Assembly (NCBI GenBank): GCA_004335635.1
Contig: QAXH01004650.1
Location: 11,468-21,781 of the forward strand
DNA length: 10,314 bases
Source: Chloromonas sp. AAM2
Taxonomy: Eukaryota; Chlorophyta; Chlorophyceae; Chlamydomonadales; Chlamydomonadaceae
Direction of reading: 5' to 3'
The translations under genes and the position numbers were made by a program. Positions 1 through 5,991 of this stretch are shown one piece after another (the stretch's first letter is position 1; each line of letters starts with the position of its first letter). The notes under the pieces are model-generated. The model searched no databases. It was not told the origin of the DNA and worked only from the letters and a program-made list of their open reading frames with translations.

Positions 1-100
1 GCATGGAGAACGCACACGTTGCATGGAGAACGCACAAGTTGCATGGAGAACGCACAAGTTGCATGGAGAACGCACACGTTGCATGGAGAATACACAATTT
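1..100. repeat. 20-bp tandem repeat array, cut by window edge
   Basis: Five consecutive copies of a 20-bp unit, GCATGGAGAACGCACACGTT, fill the first 100 bases. Copies 1 and 4 carry CACGTT, copies 2 and 3 carry CAAGTT, and the fifth is degenerate, marking the right edge of the array. The array starts exactly at the window edge, so it probably continues to the left. There are no unique spacers, so this is a minisatellite and not a CRISPR. It lies in the ALG2 intron upstream of the exon at 841. Confidence 0.95.
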
Positions 101-200
101 GCTGAGCACTGCACCACAGACTTCTGTACTAGAGAATTGTTCAAATTGACTTTGCGGTTGCTGCTTGGGGTGCAGTGGTAACCAATAGGTCACCTATTTG

Positions 201-264
201 CCTTCCCCCTTGCCCCTGCTGAGCAGTCCTCCCCAGACTGAAGGCCTTGTAAACAACAACAAAC
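201..264 (+). repeat. Dispersed short element, family 1, copy 1
   Basis: This is one of four copies in the window of a roughly 50-bp sequence. It has a CCCTTGCCC-like left part, then GAGCAGTCCTCCCC, a GACTGAAGGCC segment and TGTAA (248-252). Here an A- and C-rich tail follows (AAACAACAACAAAC). The centre can fold as a small stem with AGTC pairing to GACT; other copies have a full 5-bp AGTCC/GGACT stem. The other copies are near 2658-2726, 7591-7643 (minus strand) and 9812-9870. The hairpin, TGTAA and simple tail resemble the 3' end of a LINE or SINE. That identity is inferred; no retroelement protein is visible. Confidence 0.7.
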
Positions 265-295
265 TTGACGGCAGCTCACGGGAACGCGGCATTCA

Positions 296-826
296 AGCTC
301 AGCTCTGTCAAGCCCTGCTCTGTCGAGCTCTGCTCTGTCAAGCTCAGCTCTGTCGAGCTCAGCTCTGTCGAGCCCTGCTCTGTCGAGCTCAGCTCTGTCA
401 AGCCCTGCTCTGTCGAGCCCTGCTCTGTCGAGCTCAGCTCTGTCAAGCCCTGCTCTGTCGAGCTCAGCTCTGTCAAGCTCAGCTCTGTCGAGCCCTGCTC
501 TGTCAAGCTCAGCTCTGTCGAGCCCAGCTCTGTCGAGCCCTGCTCTGTCGAGCCCTGCTCTGTCGAGCTCTGCTCTGTCGAGCCCTGCTCTGTCGAGCCC
601 AGCTCTGTCAAGCCCTGCTCTGTCGAGCCAGCTCTGTCAAGCCCTGCTCTGTCGAGCCAGCTCTGTCAAGCCCTGCTCTGTCGAGCTCAGCTCTGTCAAG
701 CCCTGCTCTGTCGAGCTCTGCTCTGTCGAGCTCTGCTCTGTCGAGCTCAGCTCTGTCGAGCTCAGCTCTGTCAAGCTCTGCTCTGTCGAGCTCAGCTCTG
801 TCAAGCCCGTCGAGCTCTGCTCTGCT
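296..826. repeat. 15-bp minisatellite, about 34 copies
   Basis: A 15-bp unit of the form CWGCTCTGTCRAGCY is repeated about 34 times. Almost all variation is at a few fixed sites: CAA or CGA after GT, C or T at the end, and T or A at the start of the next unit. Two units near 628 and 658 are 14 bp long, and the right edge (about 807-826) is degenerate. Because the unit is a multiple of three with few stops, it produces long false open frames on both strands, translating as LCRAQ/LCQAL or SSVEP/CSVEL repeats. It lies in the ALG2 intron just before the exon at 841 and is best read as non-coding. Confidence 0.95.
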
Positions 827-840
827 CTGTGTGCATGCAG

Positions 841-926
841 GCCCTTACACTTGGCTTGTCCGATCGTGTACGTTTTCTCCCCTCCTTCACCGACGCTCAG
901 CGCTCCGCACTCCTGGCAGCCTGCAG
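841..926 (+). CDS. ALG2: ALG2 penultimate exon
   Basis: This exon encodes ALTLGLSDRVRFLPSF followed by TDAQRSALLAACR, which matches the ALG2 segment just before the catalytic EHFGIVPLE motif. The acceptor is GTGCATGCAG ending at 840, entered in phase 0. The exon ends ...GCCTGCAG at 926 in phase 2, followed by GCAAGG. Only this donor joins in frame to the next exon, so the intron is GC-AG. The upstream minisatellite happens to be open in the same frame, which would make an automated gene finder extend this exon leftward to 265. Confidence 0.9.
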
Positions 927-1903
927 GCAAGGCTAAGGATGGCGATCATCGTAATCTTTTATGTACTGTTTACATCTGGGGGGCCCCACATGCACCGAGC
1001 GCAATCGCTAGCAAGCCATGCAAGAGACGAGGCTGGACACCGTTTCAACCAACCCTTAAAGCAACAGAGGGCAACCTCAAGGCGCTGAAAGCGAAGCCCT
1101 TATTAATGATGCCCTTATTCCAATGTCACACACTGGCTCTGTTATGGAAGTTGCAGCCGTTTCTTGCATCAACCCTCGGGCAGTGCCATGAACAGCCACA
1201 CAGCACAAAGTATAAGAGAAGGCCTTTGCCGATGGTGATAAGTATGTGAATGGTGCACGAAGGGGCTAGGGGCGGCCTGCAGGCATTTCTGATGCTACGT
1301 ATATATACATTTAAACTAAATATTCATATACAAAATATATACAATATACACATGTATGTGTGTATATATGTAAAATGTACATATCACCAATATATTGGAG
1401 GATAACGAGTCGATACTTCTTTGTGACAAATGCACTTGCCAGCTGGCAGCTCTGCCGGCGTCCAAGCTTTCCAGGCGACCTGCAGGCATACCTAACGCTA
1501 ATTTACTGATTTCTGAGGCTCTGTTTGGGTGTCTGTTCTGAGATGATGTTGACAAGGGTGTGTACGTAACGCAAATTAATACTGTTTTTGCAGGATTGTC
1601 GTCTACACCCCTCAGCACGAACATTTTGGCATCGTTCCATTAGAGGCCATGGCAGCCGGACGGCCCGTGATCGCCGTGAACAGCGGCGGGCCCATGGAGA
1701 GTGTGGCACATGGGGTGACGGGCCTGCTCTGCGACCCGACCCCAGCTGCGTTTGCCAAGGCGTACCGGCAGCTGTTGGAAACTGGCAATCAGGGTTTGAA
1801 GGAAATGGGAGCAGTGGCGCGGGCACGAGTGCAGGCACAGTTTTCGCGCGAGGCTTTTGGCCGAGCCTTGGATCAGTATGTGCGCACAGTTTCGGGTCGA
1901 TAG
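841..1903 (+). CDS. ALG2: ALG2 mannosyltransferase, 3' end (two exons, partial)
   Basis: This is the C-terminal 131 residues of ALG2, the GT4-family enzyme that uses GDP-mannose to add the second and third mannoses (alpha-1,3 and alpha-1,6) to the dolichol-linked N-glycan precursor on the cytosolic face of the ER. Exons are 841-926 and 1594-1903, joined through a split Arg codon (AG plus G). The joined product reads ...FTDAQRSALLAACR then IVVYTPQHEHFGIVPLEAM. EHFGIVPLE is the E-x7-E motif of retaining GT4 enzymes. It is followed by RPVIAVNSGGPMES and the TGLLCDP segment, both characteristic of ALG2. The stop is TAG at 1901-1903. The protein ends soon after the catalytic fold, with no hydrophobic C-terminal helix. 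The N-terminal exons lie left of the window. The family assignment is firm; the only unusual point is the GC donor of the last intron. Confidence 0.95.
971..1096 (+). repeat. Dispersed element, family 2, copy A
   Basis: This is the plus-strand copy of a sequence found again at 7108-7233 (minus strand) and 7962-8050 (plus strand). The shared core has GGGGGCCCACATGCACCGAG, then GCTAGCAAGCCATGCAAGAG and CGAGGCTGGACA. Copies A and B also share a right half (GCAACAG-GGCAAC-TCAAGGCGC), so the full unit is at least 120 bp. It has no coding capacity. It is probably a non-autonomous mobile element or a remnant of a longer one; no terminal inverted repeats or target duplications are clear. Confidence 0.8.
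1293..1395. repeat. AT-rich TATA/TGTA block in ALG2 intron
   Basis: This low-complexity stretch is dominated by TATATA, TACA and TGTA. Its middle (about 1344-1369) is nearly self-complementary, with ATATACACAT facing ATGTGTGTATAT, so it could form a hairpin or cruciform. It contains TGTAA at 1369-1373 by chance or otherwise. It sits inside the GC-AG intron and has no coding signal. Confidence 0.8.
1594..1903 (+). CDS. ALG2: ALG2 last exon with stop codon
   Basis: The acceptor TTTTTGCAG ends at 1593. The first base completes the split Arg codon, and 102 further codons follow to TAG at 1901. The exon carries EHFGIVPLE (GT4 E-x7-E motif), the AAGRPVIAVNSGGP loop that contacts the sugar nucleotide in the family, and the C-terminal helices ending FGRALDQYVRTVSGR. 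An ATG at 1649 opens a shorter frame but is internal to the conserved LEAM motif and is not a start. The exon is markedly more GC-rich than its flanking introns. Confidence 0.95.
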
Positions 1904-2130
1904 GTCTGGTACTACTGCGGTTGGATAGTGCGATTAGTTTTCTGGATAAGTTTTGCGTGTGGAGTCAGTGTCACTTACAAACAAGAAGAAGTGACCACTA
2001 CACCGTGATGTGATGCTGCGTGATACTGCCAAAGTGTTCGAATGTTTTTTTTTCCAACTTTGTTTTGGAGCCAAAGACAAATTCTTTAAATCCGTCAGGG
2101 AAGCTGCCACAGGACATGAGTCGGGACGTG

Positions 2131-2156
2131 TACCGCCCTGACCTACCCTGAGCAAG
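2131..2156 (+). repeat. Family 2 element fragment (copy D)
   Basis: TACCGCCCTGACCTACCCTG followed by AGCAAG matches the segment just right of the core in copy B (minus strand near 7149-7172) and copy C (around 8031-8050). The sequence to the left is only weakly similar to the core. It appears to be a truncated or decayed copy downstream of ALG2. Confidence 0.6.
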
Positions 2157-2178
2157 CAATGATCAAACTCACGCAAGT

Positions 2179-2314
2179 TTGGAAAGGACTGCTGCTAAGA
2201 ATCCCGTTAATGAACTTTCTGGAAGCTTGGAAAGGACTGCTAATAAGAATCCCGTTAGTGAACTTTCTGGAAGCTTGGAAAGGACTGCTAATAAGAATCC
2301 CGTTAGTGAACTTT
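2179..2314. repeat. 48-bp tandem repeat, 2.8 copies
   Basis: The unit starts TTGGAAAGGACTGCTAATAA and continues through AATCCCGTTAGTGAACTTTC to TGGAAGC. Copies begin at 2179, 2227 and 2275. The second and third are almost identical; the first differs at a few bases (GCTGCTAAG and TTAATG). The third breaks off after GAACTTTGCAAGC. The unit is divisible by three, but the open frame it supports on the minus strand resembles no known protein. It probably lies in the ALG2 3' UTR. Confidence 0.92.
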
Positions 2315-2405
2315 GCAAGCTGATGTGCTGCGGATTCTGCCCAGAGCTGCCTTGACCTGGTAGGTAACGCTCTGAAGATTATGCAAACATGAACTGCAGG
2401 AGCCA

Positions 2406-2410
2406 TGTAA
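2406..2410 (+). promoter_or_regulatory. Candidate TGTAA poly(A) signal for ALG2
   Basis: This is the first TGTAA after the ALG2 stop codon, about 500 nt downstream. TGTAA is the established poly(A) signal of Chlamydomonas and relatives, usually 10-20 nt before cleavage. The call depends on the organism being such an alga; another TGTAA at 2499 and one at 2699 are alternatives. Confidence 0.3.
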
Positions 2411-2616
2411 GCAGACGATCCAAAGATTGGACAGGTATGCATGCTTGCGCTTTCAAGCTGCTGCAGCTTACCACGCTTGCATGGCTTGGGCCCGCCATGT
2501 GTAAGGTGGGCGCACCAAAGGCGGGTGCGGAAGAACAGGCTCCAAAAGTGGGTGAAGGCGAAGAGGCACCAAAGGCGTTTACACCAAGGGCATGTACAGA
2601 CTTATCCTCTGGAAAA

Positions 2617-2641
2617 ATAAGGAGAGAGAGAGGGAGAGAGA
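2617..2641. repeat. GA-rich microsatellite
   Basis: A short purine-only run of GAGAGAG units with one GGG interruption, just left of a family 1 copy. No gene is associated with it. Confidence 0.8.
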
Positions 2642-2657
2642 TGCTCACATCCATGGT

Positions 2658-2726
2658 CGCCCTTGCCCGTGCTAGCAGTCCTTCCGGACTGAATGCCATG
2701 TAACACACACCCACACCCACCCACAT
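2658..2726 (+). repeat. Dispersed short element, family 1, copy 2, with CA tail
   Basis: CGCCCTTGCCCGTGCTAGC is followed by a perfect 5-bp stem (AGTCC 2677-2681, GGACT 2686-2690, loop TTCC), then GAATGCCATGTAA and a CA-rich tail (ACACACACCCACACCCACCC) to 2726. A hairpin followed by a microsatellite tail is what 3' ends of several LINE and SINE families look like. TGTAA at 2699-2703 could also act as a poly(A) signal. Confidence 0.7.
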
Positions 2727-2787
2727 TGGCCACCAGGTAACCTCAGGGAGAACACAGAGACAGACCCAACCATCTCTCCTCCGACGG

Positions 2788-2820
2788 TTTGTAAAGGCCC
2801 GAGGCCGAGGGCCTTACAAA
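2788..2820. terminator. Strong hairpin with TGTAA on both strands
   Basis: TTTGTAAAGGCCC (2788-2800) pairs with GGGCCTTACAAA (2809-2820) across the 8-nt loop GAGGCCGA; one A in the left arm is unpaired. The stem of 12 pairs is the strongest isolated hairpin I found in the window. Each arm carries TGTAA when read on its own strand, so the element could provide a poly(A) signal in both directions. The terminator role is inferred. It could equally be the relic of an inverted-repeat element. Confidence 0.4.
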
Positions 2821-2926
2821 GTAAAACCCGAGACCAAGGGCGGAGCGAAGGGCGCGCGTTAGTGAGAGGCAGGCGGCACATAAAGGCACAGACGCACAGG
2901 CAGCAGACCTTGGCAACACAACCAGC

Positions 2927-2978
2927 CCCCCTCCCTCACCGGGGCACACTCACCCCCTCCCTCACCGGAGCACACAGC
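2927..2978. repeat. 26-bp direct duplication
   Basis: CCCCTCCCTCACCGG followed by GGCACACTCA is repeated 26 bp later with GG to GA and CACACTC to CACACAG changes. It is part of a C- and CA-rich stretch from about 2880 to 2990 without coding potential. Confidence 0.8.
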
Positions 2979-2981
2979 CCC

Positions 2982-5852
2982 CAGGCAGTACCACTGGTGT
3001 AGAGTTCGCATCCAAAAGTACGTGTACAGTGAACAAGCATGCTTTTAGGTACCTATGGTAGCACGACCAGACCAGGTTCTGTGGGAGCGCCACCAGCAGT
3101 AGATATGCATTTGAAATACAGGTTGCAGCGCGTGAACACAACAGGGCTTACTGACGCGTACAGTTGGTGAGGCAACTTTCCCAACAAAATGATATAAATC
3201 AACGAAATCAACCAAAAAAGGACAAGAAATCAACAGAATCACAGAAAGTAGCTCAGTCCCAGCCATCCAATTCTATTGGACGTTATTCATTCATGTAATA
3301 TAAGTCCCAGTCATGTGTTGATACACCCTGTTCCAATTACGGCATCATCATACTGCATGGCATCACACAGTTGTCCCACTGTGGCGTGGCTACTGGGACA
3401 GCTGGTTGAAATTCCACCACTACAAGAGAGCTGTGCCGTCTGGTGTGGTAAAGTAAGCGAGGGAGAACTGGCGCTTGCACTTGGAGCAACGCTTCTGTGG
3501 CTGCCCTGCTGACTTGGTGTTCAGAGTTATGGCAGTGTTGCTGTGCTCGCCGCCAGCTGTCCAGCCCTTAGCGCTGCGCGCACTGGGTGGCGTCACGCCA
3601 CGCTGTGCACGGCCACGCAACGGACACCGACTTGGCACACGAAGCTTACCGTTACGAGTGAAAACAACTGTGAGGGAAGGATTTGTACAGACTTGCCTGG
3701 AATATTTGAGAGAGATGTCAACTAACACCACGGTCACCACGTAACCTCACAACGAACACAAAGACATGGCGCATCAGCTGCGTTGTCACCTAGCTGTCGT
3801 ACGTGTGCACAGCAGTAGGTCGCTGTTAGCAGGTTTTTGTGATCAATTGATAACTTGCGATGCATAGTATTGATTACTACCACAGCAGCAGCCACAGCGC
3901 TTAATGTCCTAGAAGCACTGCTTGATGTGCTGGAAGCCAGTTAGGCCAAGTGATTGAAGCTGACCAAAACATCACAGCATTGCGATCAACACTGCTTCAG
4001 CGCATGGCATCAGTCTCTGCCTGCTGACAGATCCGAAGAGGTACCAGCCTTTCCAACACAGAGAGCAGACTGAATAGTGTTTCATATTCAACGTCATCTG
4101 AGCCATGTGACAACAAGACACGTTTCCATTACCAAGGATTCTGGTCTGTAATCGGTAGAAGTTCGCTTAAAATTGCGATCGATTCAAACTGCGTCCATCT
4201 AAAAAATAAATGGTGTTTTTTCGGATCTGTAAAACTTAGCATCCGTAAAGAAAACTGCGGTCCTACGGTAATAGCAGCAACAAAACCAGGAGAGGGCATT
4301 CGGCCCACAGTGGGGCCACAGGAGGCTGCATGTTTCCGGGCGCTCAAGGTCACGGCACCATGGCAGGCACAGCCAGGGACTGTGACACTTGGAGCTGACT
4401 CAATGAACTGCCAACTGATCTAAACTATGCACAGTTTTAGCCTGATGAGCCTTTTAGTCTGATTAGTCAGGTATGAAGGCATGTATTGATGTCAGGTTGA
4501 CTTTTGCGGTAAGAGATCCAGGTGCCAAGTGAGGCACTAACAGGGACTGTGACCCTGAGGACAAACCCAAACATGGATAAATTTTGTTTTCTATAGTTCA
4601 TTGGAAAGCTCAGACGAAACTGAGCACATTGGCATACTCAAAGTGTAATTCTGACCTATGGTTGGCGTTTTAGGGGGTGGGGGGTACCCTGCACCCCCTT
4701 CTGGCAAAAATCCAGTTGTGTGTCTGATATTATTACACCGCATTGAAGCGTTGGTTGGCTTATGCAAATGCAGAGTCTGAGGACAAGATGGCATGGCATG
4801 CGCAGAGGCCGGCGGGCGGTGTCTTGGTCGTGCACAGACTGTCACGCAGACACGACGTGTATCTGAGACTGGAGCAGGAGCGCACGCAGGGCGCAGCAGC
4901 ATGTCACATGGCCCCACAGGCCACACTGTATGAATGCCAGTCCTGGGAGTACCGCCAGGGATTGGTGTTGGTGATGGATGTTGTAGTTGCAAGTGTAGTT
5001 GCAAGTGCAGACGACTTCCTGCAATGACCAGGAGAGTTGTCCTTAGGGCTGGCACACCAAGTCCAAGGCCTGCCCGAGGCCGCAAAGTGCGACTCTGAGT
5101 AACCAGCATGCGAGATATCGTGTCTCTGCGCGCCCCTTGGCTTTTCAGGTGCGATTTGAGGGCCAAGGTCGCCGAGGTTTATGTAATCCACTGGTGCAAT
5201 GCATAGCCGGTATAACCGTGCCTGTACATGTCTGGTAGCCATTGGATGCGCAAGTGGATCTTCAAGTGTTGAGGTGTAGGTTTAGCGTGAAGGGTTCAGC
5301 TTGGATCGGTTCATCGTCGTCTCGTAACCATTAAATGAACCGATTGTAAGTTTCCGCAAAAAGTATTCGAATATTCTGGGCTGCTGCTGCTTTCTTCAGA
5401 ACCCGGTGGTCTGCAAGTGCGCATTGGGCTCGGGACCGCGAAGGCACTGAATTCAGAAAACAGGTAAGCGTTACTTGATGCGCTGCAGCCAGCGTTGTGA
5501 AGCCATCAGGATGATCATCATGTCGGTATCCACTTGCTGGATCCTCTTCCGCAGTGAGCAGTCATGGGCATAAACGGCCAATCACGAACAGGCCATGGAG
5601 TGTGATATTCCTCGTTTAACGATGAATCCAAACTCACGGCGGCCGGTTACTCCGGCAAAGGAATGTTGGCGATGAGCTTGCAATGCGACTCGCATGGCTC
5701 TGTTGCCCTGCTTCAGATCTATTAGATCCTCAACCTCCATGGCATGGCCATGGTAGATGCCTTGGCCGGCAGTTGGCCATGCGCTGGATTACCAACTTCT
5801 GACACGACCACCACCTGTCCAAACATCCATGCCATGCAGACAGCGTATTACC
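2982..5852. other. Intergenic region without convincing genes
   Basis: I find no exon here that matches a known family on either strand. Open frames up to 191 codons exist (for example 4591-5166 on the minus strand and 4743-5027 on the plus strand), but their products are low in hydrophobic periodicity, rich in chance Cys, His and Pro, and mutually overlapping. Small structures are present: a 15-nt palindrome GTGGCGTCACGCCAC at 3587-3601; a 12-bp direct repeat CAGGGACTGTGAC near 4373 and 4541; and TGTAGTTGCAAG twice near 4981-5005. TATAA at 5211 is a weak promoter candidate for the phosphatase. The last 400 bp probably includes its promoter and 5' UTR. Confidence 0.5.
5464..5839 (+). other. 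Possible 5' UTR intron of the phosphatase gene
   Basis: AAACAG|GTAAGC at 5463/5464 is a very good donor, and CATGCCATGCAG|AC at 5839/5840 is a reasonable acceptor placed 13 nt before the start ATG. Splicing them would give a 5' UTR intron of 376 bp and remove several upstream ATGs (for example 5744 and 5757) that otherwise precede the start. This rests on splice-site strength alone. Confidence 0.25.
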
Positions 5853-5991
5853 ATGGCTCGCGCATATGCAATGCTCGGTTTGGCGATGGTCTCTGCTTTC
5901 CTGGTGCAAACGTCCTGGGCGCAATCCTGCAGCAGCGCCAGCATTCCCGTTGTCAAGGGGACTGGCGACCTCGACTTCGCGGTCATTGGAG
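5853..5991 (+). CDS. Phosphatase exon 1: start and signal peptide
   Basis: The ATG at 5853 lies in TTACCATGG, a good initiation context. It opens MARAYAMLGLAMVSAFLVQT then SWAQS, a clear signal peptide, followed by a short Cys/Ser linker and the first beta strand DLDFAVIG. An in-frame ATG at 5757 would add 32 residues before the signal peptide and is unlikely. The donor is GGAG|GTACGG, phase 1. Reading through the donor would give FAVIGG and lose the metal-binding Asp; splicing to 6125 restores it. Confidence 0.88.

Larger units (their letters stand above)
927..1593 (+). other. GC-AG intron of ALG2 (667 bp)
   Basis: The donor is CAG|GCAAGG and the acceptor is TTTTTGCAG|G. GC donors normally compensate with a strong match to U1 elsewhere, as seen here (CAG before, AAG after). 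Phase 2 on the left and the single base G on the right complete an Arg codon, and the protein runs on through the ALG2 motif without a break. There is no GT nearby that keeps the frame. The intron carries a family 2 repeat, two further CCTGCAGGCA sites (1276 and 1479) and an AT-rich block. Confidence 0.88.
1904..2430 (+). other. Presumed ALG2 3' UTR and downstream region
   Basis: This stretch has no coding signal and follows the ALG2 stop directly. It contains a fragment of family 2 (2131-2156) and the 48-bp tandem repeat (2179-2314). The first TGTAA after the stop is at 2406-2410, which would be the poly(A) signal if the organism is a chlorophycean alga. That would give a 3' UTR of about 500 nt, a plausible length for such algae. 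The end of the transcript cannot be fixed from sequence alone. Confidence 0.4.

Noticed and set aside
1..100. CRISPR-like array
   Set aside because: Repeats are directly adjacent without spacers, and the surroundings are a eukaryotic intron.
276..930. Minus-strand Ser/Thr/Glu-rich repeat frames (STEQG, STELS)
   Set aside because: They are the antisense of the same minisatellite; there is no conserved domain or signal outside the repeat.
971..1055. tRNA-derived SINE with internal A and B boxes
   Set aside because: TAGCAAGCC and GGCTGGACACC resemble the boxes only loosely, the spacing is too short, and no tRNA fold is apparent.
198..1088. Long plus-strand open frame with LCRAQ/LCQAL repeats
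   Set aside because: It is a translation of the 15-bp minisatellite and crosses a real ALG2 exon in another frame. The composition is explained fully by the DNA repeat.
4438..4475. CTGATGAG motif suggesting a hammerhead ribozyme or C/D snoRNA
   Set aside because: The GAAA element and stems needed for a hammerhead are missing, and the first base does not fit a C box (RTGATGA); no D box at proper spacing.
4743..5027. 94-codon plus-strand open frame
   Set aside because: It has an ATG and stop but no family resemblance, and its end consists of short direct repeats (GTAGTTGCAAG). It cannot be supported as a gene.
4591..5166. 191-codon minus-strand open frame
   Set aside because: No recognisable motif, odd composition (many Pro, Arg, His, Cys) and overlap with other equally long frames; consistent with chance in GC-rich sequence.
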